Shown here piece after piece: positions 51,161 to 60,138 of a stretch of 64,000 nucleotides of DNA. The notes under the pieces were generated by a model, which had not been told where the DNA came from, did no database searches, and saw nothing but the letters and a program-made list of their open reading frames with translations. A program made the position numbers and the translations under genes. Source of the stretch: Deltaproteobacteria bacterium (GTDB lineage Bacteria; UBA10199; SPLOWO2-01-44-7); NCBI GenBank assembly GCA_016203765.1, contig JACQMB010000145.1:1-64000 (forward strand). The letters are read 5' to 3'. The first letter of the stretch is position 1. Each line of letters begins with the position of its first letter.

Positions 51161-52377
51161 CAGCGCAAGACCCTCGCGTACGCTTTTTTGAGGTAAGCCT
51201 CCGGGGAGGCCGCTATGTAAGCACAACATTCCGTTTCAGTCATCCTGCCGTTTAACAATCGATGCAGGAGATCGATGTAAACCTCCCCTTCGAAATGGCG
51301 GTCCGATCGGAGCAGGGTGACCGTCGACGCCGACTCATCCGCCAGAACCCCTTCCCAGACGAAATCTTCCTTCGGAACCTGAAAGGCATCGGGGTGGACC
51401 TTGAAGCGCGGCGCGATCTTCTCGGAGGAGGCCGGAATATCTGAGTTGATGGCCATCAGCCACAATTTTTGAATGAGGGGGGATTGGGAGTCGATGGCCG
51501 CCTCGATGGCGCGCAATTCTTCCACGAGCCAGGCCATTTTAAAATCACTCAGCCAATGGGCCAATTTCCGCTGGGGAAAATGTTTCAGGAGGGAACGGTT
51601 GCTGTTGCGATCCGCCTCCTCCCAAAAAAAATCCCATTGTTCGGAAAGATGAAGGCGCTCAACCGAGTCGGCCTTTTCCTCCTCAAACAGCATCCCCTCA
51701 AAATCGACCCCCCCCGGAAACAACAAGGCCGATTCGGCGTCACGCCAGATCAGTTTAAGGCCCGGCCCCTTTAAAATTCGAGTCCAGGCGGCCGGCGGCT
51801 CTTCACGGTGGAGATAGGCGAGGTAGGGGACCGTCAGATTATCCGTTATTGGAATCGTCAAAATCGGCGACCGGTGGGTGCCCTGGCAGAAAAAAGGGGA
51901 CTTGGGGATGATGCCTTGAACGGTTTCATCATAGCGTTCGGGATGAATGAAGATGGCCTGAAGGCCGTGTTCCACCAGCGTTTCGATTTGCTGGTTGCGG
52001 ATCATCAACTCGTTTTGCAGAAAGGCGGGGACCGTGTTTTTTAAATGTTCTTTGATCGTTTTCAAACCGTATTCCAAATTGAGCTGAAATCCTTCGTGAT
52101 TGCGCAGGGGGGACAAGTCATGCGCGAAAGGGCGGGCCAGGATTTGAAAAATTTCGGGGTGGGCGTTGATTAAATCCAGGGCCTCGGGATTGAAAACACT
52201 CAGGTCCTTGATGGTCGCTCCGGTCAAACCGATATTGACCTTGCGCCGGTTCCGAACATAGTTATTCAACAGGCGGCAAAGGCGGGAATTTTTTCCCCCT
52301 TCCAAAGAGCGAAGCCATTTATTGGAGGGAAGGCAGGAGGCGTCGGCGTTCAAATTGACGATATCCATCAGGGCCAT
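51160..52377 (-). CDS. GH57/polysaccharide deacetylase-like protein
   Basis: A 405-residue protein resembling the N-terminal (beta/alpha) barrel of glycoside hydrolase family 57 enzymes: INLTGATIKDL-type start, LARPFAHDLSPL, LNLEYGLKTIKEHL, then FLQNELMIRNQQIETL, where GH57 has its catalytic glutamate, and GLQAIFIHPERYD. The match is by pattern only. Several GH57-like proteins in capsule loci act on lipid-linked or nascent glycans or are catalytically inactive. It is coupled to the methyltransferase below, suggesting a joint role. Confidence 0.6.
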   Translation of the reverse strand: MALMDIVNLNADASCLPSNKWLRSLEGGKNSRLCRLLNNYVRNRRKVNIGLTGATIKDLSVFNPEALDLINAHPEIFQILARPFAHDLSPLRNHEGFQLNLEYGLKTIKEHLKNTVPAFLQNELMIRNQQIETLVEHGLQAIFIHPERYDETVQGIIPKSPFFCQGTHRSPILTIPITDNLTVPYLAYLHREEPPAAWTRILKGPGLKLIWRDAESALLFPGGVDFEGMLFEEEKADSVERLHLSEQWDFFWEEADRNSNRSLLKHFPQRKLAHWLSDFKMAWLVEELRAIEAAIDSQSPLIQKLWLMAINSDIPASSEKIAPRFKVHPDAFQVPKEDFVWEGVLADESASTVTLLRSDRHFEGEVYIDLLHRLLNGRMTETECCAYIAASPEAYLKKAYARVLR

Positions 52378-52381
52378 GATA

Positions 52382-53125
52382 TCACCACCATTCCCCGCCG
52401 TTCACGTTCAGCGTCTCTGCCGTGATAAAACCCGCTTCCGGCGAGGCCAAAAAGAGGGCCGCCTCGGCAATTTCTTCATAAGTCCCCAGACGACCCAAAA
52501 GGATGTTGCGCAGACGGGTTTCGCGCAGGGACGCCGGCATGGTCTGATCGGTCATTGCCGACGCGACGATACCCGGCGAAAGGCAATTGACCGTAATCTT
52601 GCGGGGGGCTGTAAAGCGAGCCAGGCAGTGGGTCAGCGCCATGACACCCGCCTTGGCCGCGGCATAGGCGGGGGAGCGGGGTCCCCCAAGCTGGCCCGAG
52701 ACCGAACCGATATTAATGATGCGCCCCCCCTCCGGGATATGGGGGAGGGCGGCTTGACAGCAGAGGAATACGCCGGTCAGATTGACCGCCAAGACTTCGT
52801 TCCATTCCTCCAGTGTTTGTTTGTCGAAATCGTTGACCCGGTTCATTCCGGCGTTGTTCACCAAAATATCGATGGAGCCGAAGTGCCGGGCCGTCTCCGC
52901 AATCGCTTGTTTGATTTGATCGGGTTCGGAAACGTCGAGGGGAAGTAGTGCGGCCTCGCCCCCCTGATCGCAAATTTGGCGGACCACTTTTTCGGCCGCT
53001 TCTTTTTGCCGCCGGTAGGTAACGGCAATTTTGGCCCCCTCACGGGCAAACGCCAAGGCAATGGCCCGCCCAATGCCGCGGCTGGATCCGGTAATGAGCG
53101 CGCTCTTGCCTTTTAATCGCTTCAC
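52382..53125 (-). CDS. SDR oxidoreductase (FabG-like)
   Basis: A 247-residue classical SDR: ITGSSRGIGRAIA, NNAGMNRVND, INIGSVSGQLG, catalytic YAAAKAG and a C-terminal TAETLNVNGGEWW. It is the first in a minus-strand metabolic block with a transaldolase-like enzyme, an Ldh2-type dehydrogenase and an SpsF-like cytidylyltransferase, and probably reduces or oxidises a sugar intermediate there. It overlaps the transaldolase-like gene by 4 bases. Confidence 0.87.
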   Translation of the reverse strand: MKRLKGKSALITGSSRGIGRAIALAFAREGAKIAVTYRRQKEAAEKVVRQICDQGGEAALLPLDVSEPDQIKQAIAETARHFGSIDILVNNAGMNRVNDFDKQTLEEWNEVLAVNLTGVFLCCQAALPHIPEGGRIINIGSVSGQLGGPRSPAYAAAKAGVMALTHCLARFTAPRKITVNCLSPGIVASAMTDQTMPASLRETRLRNILLGRLGTYEEIAEAALFLASPEAGFITAETLNVNGGEWW

Positions 53126-53787
53126 GAGGGGACCTTCAAGCCTTTCTCGTCGAAGGCGGCATCAAACGCCGCCCGGTCTTCCTCGACCAGGGGAGAGGAC
53201 AAAACCATCTGATAGACATCAAGGGGTGCGGTGACGATATCGGAACCCGCGGCGACGGCCTCCGACAAGTCGGCGGGGGTTTTGATCGAGGCGGCCAGAA
53301 TTTTTGCCCGGGATCGGCGCTGGGCAAGAGACTCGATGACTTGTTTCCAATCATGGCCGGCCTGCCGCAGGCGCCCGCAGAATACCGATAGGACCATGTC
53401 GCCGTCAGGGAGATGATTCAAAAGGGCCATGGAGATCAAACCTTGGGCCGGGGACTTGACGATGGTCATGTTCAAGGGGATTTCCTTCAGCAGTTGCGAG
53501 GCCGCCTGGAGGCCTTCCATCGTTGTGGGGAGTTTCACGCGCACCCGCTTGTCCCAGGAGGCCAAAACCTTGGCCTGCGCGATCATCGCTTCGGCTCCGC
53601 CGGAGCGGACCTCCAAACTGACGTCCCAGCCCTTGTCCGCGATTTCCAACAGGGCCAGGGCGTGGGATTTATAATCGAGGGACTCTTTGGCCATCAAAAC
53701 CGGATTAACGGTCACTCCCGAAATGAAACCCCAGCTCCTCGCCGTGCGAATTTGCTCCAGATTGGCCGTGTCGACAAAAAACTTCAT
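53122..53787 (-). CDS. Transaldolase / fructose-6-phosphate aldolase-like enzyme
   Basis: A 221-residue transaldolase of the short class: MKFFVDTANLEQI, SGVTVNPVLMAKE, VRVKLPTTMEGLQA with the Schiff-base lysine (KLPTT corresponds to KIPMT), and ILAASIKTPAD. Short members transfer or cleave three-carbon ketose units. In a glycan locus with transketolase subunits at the far end of the block, it could remodel a sugar phosphate into an unusual ketose. It overlaps the Ldh2-type gene by 4 bases. Confidence 0.88.
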   Translation of the reverse strand: MKFFVDTANLEQIRTARSWGFISGVTVNPVLMAKESLDYKSHALALLEIADKGWDVSLEVRSGGAEAMIAQAKVLASWDKRVRVKLPTTMEGLQAASQLLKEIPLNMTIVKSPAQGLISMALLNHLPDGDMVLSVFCGRLRQAGHDWKQVIESLAQRRSRAKILAASIKTPADLSEAVAAGSDIVTAPLDVYQMVLSSPLVEEDRAAFDAAFDEKGLKVPS

Positions 53788-54812
53788 GGTTGTGAAACCC
53801 CCAGACGCTCCGCCAGATCTCTTAATTCAGCCCATGTCTTTTCGTCAAGCGGGATTCCGGTTTCCCTCCGAATCCGTTCGCTTCGGAATTCCGGCTCTCC
53901 GGGGAGGAGAACCTCTTCCACCCCCTTTGCCCGTTCGGCTTTTTTGATCGCTTTTTGCATCCGTTCCATGTCATCCAGGAAAGGGTCCAACCCCTCACGA
54001 AAAATTTTGGGGTCCAGGACAATAAACAAAACCCCATTGCCGATGTCGCGGTCCGCGAAGGCGGGACTGCCGGCACCCGTCAAAAATCCCCCCAGGATTT
54101 CAATCATCAGGCTGAGGGCCGACCCCTTATGCCGGCCGATCGGGAGGAGCGCGCCTCCGTCATAAAAATCGTCCGGGCTGGTGGTCTCCTCCCCCCGCCG
54201 ATTGATAGCCGTCTCCTTTTCAAGCCGTTGACCGGTGTTTCTGGCGACCCTCACCTTGCCCTCGGTGGCGAGGCTCGTGGCCAGATCGATCAGAATCGGG
54301 TTGCCGTCGCGGGAGGGGGCGGCGCACGCGATGGGGTTTGTCCCGAAGACCCGTTGGATGGCTCCAAAGGGAGCGACATTCGGCGTGCAGCCGTTGCAAA
54401 AACCGACTCCCACCATCTTCGCCTCGGCCGCCTTCAAAACGTATTCTCCGACTCTTCCGATGTGATGGGTCCGTCGCAAGCCGACCACGCCGATGCCGGT
54501 TGACCGGGCTTTTTCCATCGCGATTTCAATGCCGTAAACGGCGATGACTTGGCCGAACCCGTGATGGCCGTCGACCATGGCAAGGGAGGGATGATCGACG
54601 ACCACCGTCGGCCCCGCCTTGGGGTCGAGCTCGCCTTTTTGAATGAAACCAACGTACTGGGCTACTCTCACCACGCCGTGGGAATCGATGCCCGCCAGGT
54701 TTGCCCCCACCAGGGACTCGCTCACTCTTTGGGCGGCCTTAGGGGGGGCCCCCGCGGCTTGAAAAATCTTTCGGGCCAAATCGGTTAAGGCCGCGGCTTG
54801 AAAAATAGGCAC
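53784..54812 (-). CDS. Ldh2/malate dehydrogenase family oxidoreductase
   Basis: A 342-residue MDH/LDH2-family NAD(P)-dependent 2-hydroxyacid dehydrogenase. GIDSHGVVR, RRTHHIGRVGEYV, FGTNPIACAAP, LPIGRHKGSALSLMIE are family hallmarks; the fold is distinct from classical lactate dehydrogenase. Members act on ureidoglycolate, delta1-piperideine, sulfolactate and similar keto/hydroxy acids. I chose GTG 54812: an AAGGAG seven bases upstream and 4-base spacing from the cytidylyltransferase support it, while the open frame further upstream is read-through. It may act on the aldonic or ulosonic end of the sugar. Confidence 0.85.
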   Translation of the reverse strand: MPIFQAAALTDLARKIFQAAGAPPKAAQRVSESLVGANLAGIDSHGVVRVAQYVGFIQKGELDPKAGPTVVVDHPSLAMVDGHHGFGQVIAVYGIEIAMEKARSTGIGVVGLRRTHHIGRVGEYVLKAAEAKMVGVGFCNGCTPNVAPFGAIQRVFGTNPIACAAPSRDGNPILIDLATSLATEGKVRVARNTGQRLEKETAINRRGEETTSPDDFYDGGALLPIGRHKGSALSLMIEILGGFLTGAGSPAFADRDIGNGVLFIVLDPKIFREGLDPFLDDMERMQKAIKKAERAKGVEEVLLPGEPEFRSERIRRETGIPLDEKTWAELRDLAERLGVSQP

Positions 54813-54816
54813 GTCT

Positions 54817-55569
54817 TCACTCCTTAATGTTTTTTTCAAAAGTTTTGCGCAGGTTGTTCCAATCGTTGACACGTTCCTGCGCCAAAGCGGCCGCCGCCGG
54901 GTGCGTATCGATGAAACGAATAATAGCTTGCAATGGAAAACCACAGCCGGGGGAATAGAGGGTTTCCAATACCGCCTTGAAAAATTGAAAATCCTCGAGA
55001 TAATCCATGGTCATGCGCAGCTCGGGCCGGCGGAGTTCTTCGGCGACGGGGACGCGCTCGACCCGGTATCGCTTGTTTTTTAAAAAATACAAATCCCAGC
55101 CGTGATCCGTTTTCCCCTGATGATTCCGGTGGCAGGTCTCCAGGGCGGAGACCTTGACCGCGTAGGGGCTGGCGCCCAACGGAAGGTCGGGACAATAGAG
55201 AAAATCGGCCCCGGTCTTTTCGTATTGATCAATCAGGAGATCGACGTGGCAAGGATCGACAAAGATATTGTCGCTCCCCACGGTAACGAGGAAATCGACC
55301 CCGTGGGCCTGGGCGCCATGGAGCATTCGTTCAATCAGATCCTCGACACTGCCTCGGTAGAGGGCAAGCCCTTCCGCGCGTGCCAGATCGGCCAAGACGT
55401 CGTCTTCCGCCAACGGGGTGGTGGCAAGGATAAAGCATTCCGTTTTTTTTGCGTTTTTGAGGCGCTCGATTTGATACGACAAAATAGGCCGTCCCATGAC
55501 CTCCAGGAGCACTTTTCCGGGAAGACGGTAGGAGTTGGTGCGGGCATACGTCAGCAGACCTGTTTTCAT
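54817..55569 (-). CDS. SpsF-like cytidylyltransferase
   Basis: A 250-residue protein of the spore coat polysaccharide SpsF / cytidylyltransferase family: the N-terminal TYARTNSYRLPGKVL replaces the usual ARMGSSRLPGK loop, then ILATTPLAEDDVL and TVGSDNIFVDP supply the NTP and metal sites. This class activates ulosonic or other acids as CMP-sugars, or acts on phosphonate-like substrates. It is the third sugar-acid activating enzyme in the window after the NeuA-type and KdsB-type ones. ATG 55569 couples to the upstream stop as ATGA. Confidence 0.8.
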   Translation of the reverse strand: MKTGLLTYARTNSYRLPGKVLLEVMGRPILSYQIERLKNAKKTECFILATTPLAEDDVLADLARAEGLALYRGSVEDLIERMLHGAQAHGVDFLVTVGSDNIFVDPCHVDLLIDQYEKTGADFLYCPDLPLGASPYAVKVSALETCHRNHQGKTDHGWDLYFLKNKRYRVERVPVAEELRRPELRMTMDYLEDFQFFKAVLETLYSPGCGFPLQAIIRFIDTHPAAAALAQERVNDWNNLRKTFEKNIKE

Positions 55570-56183
55570 ACTCTGGGCCGGGAGCATCTGGCCAGGCTGA
55601 AATGGGCCGGCGAGATGCGATAATCCTTGGGAGAATCAAAAACGACCTCCTCGAAACACGGCGTGAGAAAATTTCGGAATTCATCCGAAGTAAATTCCTT
55701 GACATGAAATTCCGTACGGGGAGCGTCTTGCTTGATAGGTGTGGTGATCAGTAATCGTCCGTCGCAAGACAGTCGTTTTAAAACACCCGCCAAAAATCTA
55801 TTTTGCCGTTCCTCGGTGATGTGTTCAATCGCTTCGATACAGACGATCACATCGAATTTTTCATATTTTAGATCGCAGAAGCCTATTTGGGACAGGTCGC
55901 CTTGTTTGTAATCAATCCCTTTTTTGCCGTTTAATTTGTCTTTGGCATAGTCGATCGCCTCCTCGCTGATGTCCATCCCCACCACGGCCTTACAGCGTTT
56001 TTTTAGCAAAAGGCTTCCGTATCCGCTGCCGCACGCGGCGTCGAGAACGGTATCCGTTGGTTTGAGATGGGATTGGGCCCACAGATAGCGGCGGATATGC
56101 CTTTCGACCATATCCGTTCCGTAGTGATCGGCATATTCGATATAGATCCGCTCCGCCGTCAGGTTCGGTCTTGGCAATTCCAT
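55566..56183 (-). CDS. Class I SAM-dependent methyltransferase
   Basis: A 205-residue methyltransferase. TVLDAACGSGYGSLLL is motif I, VVGMDISEEAIDYA motif II, and FDVIVCIEAIEHI plus DGRLLITTPI follow. The N-terminus (RIYIEYADHYGTDMVERHI) resembles those of capsule-modifying enzymes. It lies between a radical SAM gene and the SpsF-like gene in a tight block. The acceptor is unknown; a branched or methylated sugar is a reasonable guess. Confidence 0.83.
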   Translation of the reverse strand: MELPRPNLTAERIYIEYADHYGTDMVERHIRRYLWAQSHLKPTDTVLDAACGSGYGSLLLKKRCKAVVGMDISEEAIDYAKDKLNGKKGIDYKQGDLSQIGFCDLKYEKFDVIVCIEAIEHITEERQNRFLAGVLKRLSCDGRLLITTPIKQDAPRTEFHVKEFTSDEFRNFLTPCFEEVVFDSPKDYRISPAHFSLARCSRPRV

Positions 56184-56192
56184 CGGAGGGGT

Positions 56193-57911
56193 TTACATAT
56201 CCAAGATTTTATAGATTTGTCCAGAGGCAATATGCTCTCTCGCCCGCAAGAACTGATCCATCGGCATTTTCCCGAAGTTCAGGGGTTGGCCGCTTTGGTC
56301 GTGCATGACCTTCGTCGCGTCATCCAGCTCCAGGACATAATAATGCAAGTTCTCGTCGCAAATGGGATTGTTTTCCTCGTCATAGGCAATTCCGAAGTTT
56401 TCATGAAGCTGTTTTTTCACGGCGGGGTGGCCGAACATCTCCGTTCCCGGGTAGGCGGTCGCCACAAACATGTTTTTATTCACCGAGTCCGGGCGGTCCC
56501 CAAATTGGGAGTAAAACTCTTCCTGCCATTTGATGAAAGCCACGCTCGTTTTAAGCATCTCTAATGTTTCCCCCGGATAACCCATAATCCAGGTGCAGTT
56601 GGCGTGGATGCCGGCATGTTTGGTGTTTTTAATCCCCTCGATCATGGTCACGGGAAATTCCCATCCGTTGATTTTCTCCGTTCCATTGGCGAGGATGAAT
56701 CCCCCCTTTCCCATGTATTCCAAAGACCGTTTGTCCGCCGATTCGGCCCCGAATCCGATGTAGACACAACCGGCCTGGGCCATTTGATCGACGCGAAGGG
56801 TGTTGTGTTTGACCGATTTGCCGTTTCCATTCGGCCGCAGATCGGCCGCCTCGTCCAAGCGTCCGTGGGTTCCCCACCGCAGGCCGGACCGTTCGACAAA
56901 ACCTTTTAATTCGCCGGGGAGTTGCGCGATGCGATTTCTCTGCACCAAAAAGTTGTCATCCAGGATGCCCACGAAATCGACGCCGTACTTGGTGTGATAG
57001 AACTCCAGCTCCGCGCCTAAACGGTCCGCGGCCCGGACGCCGTAATTTCTCTCCCCGGTTGCCCCCCGGTAACAGTATTTGCAGGCGTAGGGACATCCTC
57101 GGCTGGAGATCGTATTGATGCTCCGGCGCATGGTGAAAGGGGTGGCCGAAGAGTTGTTGGCCGTGATTCCCCATATTTCATTTTGAAGGTAGTTTTCCAG
57201 AACCGGATAGCCGTTGATATCCTCTCTCAAAAGTTCATAGTCGGGGAGGGGAACGTCGTCCAAAGAGGAGGGCCTTCCCCCGTCGTAAATAAAACGGTGC
57301 CGGCCCAGATGCTCCCCAATATGGTAAGGTTCCAGGCATCCCCGTTGAAGGGCAGTTTGAAATCCGTGTTCTTTGATCTTTGCCGCGTCAAAAGCGATTT
57401 TGATAATGGAGAGGTCTCCCTCCGAGTGTCCCACCCCATCCAGTTCCGGAATCCAGTTGAAAAGCCCTCCCTTAAATTCAGTGGCCAGGCCGTTGCCGGA
57501 AACGAGAAAGGCATGGGGTTGATGGCGTCTGATAAATTTAGCCGCCCTCTCTTGCCATTTTAACGTCGTGATCATGCCGGAGAGGAGAATCAAGTCCTGA
57601 TCGCCGTATTTGCTGAAATATTTCATCAGGAGTTTCTGCATCTCCTCTTCGGAAAGACCTCTCTGCCGTCCGTTTTCCTTGAGGCGGTAGGCGTTCAGGT
57701 CGACGATAAGAGGTTCCACGTTATATTTTTCGAGTTGGGCGGCCAGGAGACAAACCCCATTCGGCAGACAATTGGGCCGGGCCGATTCCCGAAGGGGCAT
57801 GTTGATAAACAGAACTTTTAAACCGGCCAGATCCTTCGCTGCAATTTTGCCGACGACCGTTTGCGGGTGGACATAGGGTTTTAGGGGCTTGGGAGTTATC
57901 ATTGGGTTCAT
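56193..57911 (-). CDS. B12-binding-domain-type radical SAM protein
   Basis: A 572-residue radical SAM protein. The N-terminal ~190 residues look like a B12-binding fold (LKVLFINMPLRESARP, NGVCLLAAQLEKY, LLSGMITTLKW), but the usual DxHxxG is absent, so cobalamin binding is uncertain. The cluster motif is CPYACKYCYRG (Cys-x3-Cys-x2-Cys), with a methyltransferase-like tail (SVNKNMFVATAYPGTE). Start choice is unsure: ATG 57911, 57902 or 57944 are possible. It heads the minus-strand block and is divergent from a second, unrelated-looking radical SAM gene. Confidence 0.75.
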   Translation of the reverse strand: MNPMITPKPLKPYVHPQTVVGKIAAKDLAGLKVLFINMPLRESARPNCLPNGVCLLAAQLEKYNVEPLIVDLNAYRLKENGRQRGLSEEEMQKLLMKYFSKYGDQDLILLSGMITTLKWQERAAKFIRRHQPHAFLVSGNGLATEFKGGLFNWIPELDGVGHSEGDLSIIKIAFDAAKIKEHGFQTALQRGCLEPYHIGEHLGRHRFIYDGGRPSSLDDVPLPDYELLREDINGYPVLENYLQNEIWGITANNSSATPFTMRRSINTISSRGCPYACKYCYRGATGERNYGVRAADRLGAELEFYHTKYGVDFVGILDDNFLVQRNRIAQLPGELKGFVERSGLRWGTHGRLDEAADLRPNGNGKSVKHNTLRVDQMAQAGCVYIGFGAESADKRSLEYMGKGGFILANGTEKINGWEFPVTMIEGIKNTKHAGIHANCTWIMGYPGETLEMLKTSVAFIKWQEEFYSQFGDRPDSVNKNMFVATAYPGTEMFGHPAVKKQLHENFGIAYDEENNPICDENLHYYVLELDDATKVMHDQSGQPLNFGKMPMDQFLRAREHIASGQIYKILDM

Positions 57912-58044
57912 AAATTCACAAGAGGCTAATAAAGTACTCTCCATTAGTCAAGCGGATGCTAAGAGAAATATGCGGACATCAGGAATGGCATGCTGTGTCC
58001 TAAATGCTTGTAATTTTCTTCCATTATTGTATAGATTACTCCCG
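57912..58044. promoter_or_regulatory. Divergent intergenic region with weak promoter candidates
   Basis: This 133-base gap separates two divergent radical SAM genes and is the only place where transcription could start outward on both strands. On the + strand TTGTAA (58008-58013) and TATAGA (58030-58035) are spaced 16 bases, predicting a start near 58042 with almost no leader. On the - strand TTGACT (57951-57946) and TAGCCT (57928-57923) are spaced 17 bases. Both matches are only fair, and no operator-like repeat is obvious. Confidence 0.35.
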
Positions 58045-60108
58045 ATGCGTAAAGTTAAAATATATTTTGGAGACTTAGTCCATACTTGGGAAAAAACAAG
58101 TATTTGGACCATGCCGTTAAATATCGGGTTTATTGCGGAATATGCAAAAAAGCATATTGAAAATGAATTAGAAATTCGCCTTTTTAAATGTCCCACAAAG
58201 ATGATAGACGCCATTAAAGGTGACGCGCCGGATGTGGTTGCGCTTAGTCATTATGTGTGGAATACAAGCTTAAATAAATTAGTTTTTCAAATAGCAAAAC
58301 AACAAAATCAAAATACTTTGACAGTAGGGGGCGGTCCATCCTTTACCAATCTAAATGCGATTCCAGAAGTGGCGGCACCCTTTTTTAAACACCACAAGTA
58401 CTGTGATGCATGGGTTCTCAACCAAGGAGAGCTGGGTTTTGTTGGTTTAATGAAATCTTTTATAAATTCAGGGCTAAATACTCCAAAAATCAAATCCAAC
58501 CCCATTGATGGTTGTTTTACCGTTGATGGAAAGGATAGCAGTGAGACGACCATTGGAAAAGTTTTGAACTCTATTCTCAATCTTGACGAAATCCCCTCGC
58601 CATATCTCAGTGGATTGTTTGACGAGTTTTTTGATGGGTCGATCACTCCTATTTTGGAATCCAATCGTTCTTGTCCCTATAGATGTACGTTTTGTGCTTT
58701 TGGAATTGGAACGCAAAAGCTGGCTAGATTTAGCGAAGAACGGATTTACGCTGAAATTGACTACATAACGGATCGGTGTGCCAAGGGAGCTACAATTATT
58801 TTTTCCGATGCGAATTTCTCGATTTTAGAGCGGGATGTGCAAATTGCAAGATATCTTTACCAAAGCCATGTTAAGAAAGGAACTCCGGGGCACGTTTTTG
58901 TTTATTGGAATAAATCAAATCCTGAACGTGTGTTGCGCACCGCCAAGGAATTTCAAGGTATTTCTCAGGTTGGGGCTTCTATGCAAACATTCCATCCGGA
59001 TACTCTGACGGCAATTAAACGGCGCAATCTCCCCATCGATTCCGTTGTTCGCATGGCTGAAGAACTTTTAAACTTTAAAAAGGATATCCATTTGTACTCC
59101 GACCTTATTGTTGGGTTGCCAATGGAGACTTGGGAAAGTCATCTTGAAGCGAATAAAAAGCTTATGGATCTTGGATTTGAAGTTTTAAACTTCAATCTAC
59201 ATCTTATTCCTGGAACAGAAATGGAAAGTAAATCGCATCGGCAACAATATATTAGAAAAACAGGCTGGCGATTACATGACAATGCATTTGGAATATATGA
59301 CGATCAAAAAGTTTTTGAGTGTCAAGAAGTGGTTTTGGAAACAACTACAATGACCCGGACGGAACTTCATTCTTTTCGCTTTCTTCACTATTTGTTTCAG
59401 TTTATGTGGGGCAGACGATGGTATTATGACTATTTAATGTATGTTAAAAGTCTGGGCATTCATCCTGCCGATATGATGGTTAAAATGGCAAAAGAAGCCC
59501 AATATCAATCGGGACCGGTCGGAAAGCTCTATGCTAATTTTAATCGTGACCATAGCTACGAACAATTTGATACCTCTGAAGAACTCATTGAATTTTGGTC
59601 GCAACCGGAAAATTTTTTAAGACTAAAGACAAGCGATTATGGAAAGTTAAATTACCATTATTCCTATGTTGCCATTTTGGAATGTCCCGAAGAGTTTACG
59701 AATTTTATACTCGCAGTCACCCAGAGCGTCTTGGAGAAGAAAAAAGACGGTCATTTCGAAACCAAATTAAATCAATGCCGTGAGGTGTTGCAATTTTGTT
59801 TAGATAAGAGAGTAAAATTTACCCGGCAGCTTGAACCTCTTCGCATGCAAACAATCAACTATGCCAATAATTGGGTGGATTGGAAAAATGCTAAATGCTT
59901 GGGAGAGGTAAAAAGAGAAGGGACTCAAGTGGAATTTTATCTTCCGGAAAAACAAGAAAGGCTGTTAAAATATCAACTGAACCAATATAAGTCTAATAAT
60001 AAATATCTTACGCTCAGGAAAATGAGTGAATATACCAGTCCTGAGCAGTTTTTTTATAAGGCTCGCATTTTTTCATCGGCCAAGAGTACTCAAATGGAAG
60101 CGGCATAA
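58045..60108 (+). CDS. B12-binding-domain-type radical SAM protein
   Basis: A 687-residue protein. The N-terminal domain (VKIYFGDLVHTWEKTS, DVVALSHYVWNTSLN, TVGGGPSF) resembles B12-binding radical SAM proteins, without a clear DxHxxG; the cluster motif is CPYRCTFCAFG, and PSPYLSGLFDEF precedes it as in this family. The C-terminal ~350 residues are long and have no motif I recognise. The codon use is strongly AT-rich compared with neighbours. ATG 58045 places the N-terminal domain correctly; the open frame 5' of it runs through the divergent gene. Substrate unknown. Confidence 0.7.
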   Translation: MRKVKIYFGDLVHTWEKTSIWTMPLNIGFIAEYAKKHIENELEIRLFKCPTKMIDAIKGDAPDVVALSHYVWNTSLNKLVFQIAKQQNQNTLTVGGGPSFTNLNAIPEVAAPFFKHHKYCDAWVLNQGELGFVGLMKSFINSGLNTPKIKSNPIDGCFTVDGKDSSETTIGKVLNSILNLDEIPSPYLSGLFDEFFDGSITPILESNRSCPYRCTFCAFGIGTQKLARFSEERIYAEIDYITDRCAKGATIIFSDANFSILERDVQIARYLYQSHVKKGTPGHVFVYWNKSNPERVLRTAKEFQGISQVGASMQTFHPDTLTAIKRRNLPIDSVVRMAEELLNFKKDIHLYSDLIVGLPMETWESHLEANKKLMDLGFEVLNFNLHLIPGTEMESKSHRQQYIRKTGWRLHDNAFGIYDDQKVFECQEVVLETTTMTRTELHSFRFLHYLFQFMWGRRWYYDYLMYVKSLGIHPADMMVKMAKEAQYQSGPVGKLYANFNRDHSYEQFDTSEELIEFWSQPENFLRLKTSDYGKLNYHYSYVAILECPEEFTNFILAVTQSVLEKKKDGHFETKLNQCREVLQFCLDKRVKFTRQLEPLRMQTINYANNWVDWKNAKCLGEVKREGTQVEFYLPEKQERLLKYQLNQYKSNNKYLTLRKMSEYTSPEQFFYKARIFSSAKSTQMEAA

Positions 60109-60138
60109 AAGTAGGAATTTTCTGAGAGGGAAGGGCCA

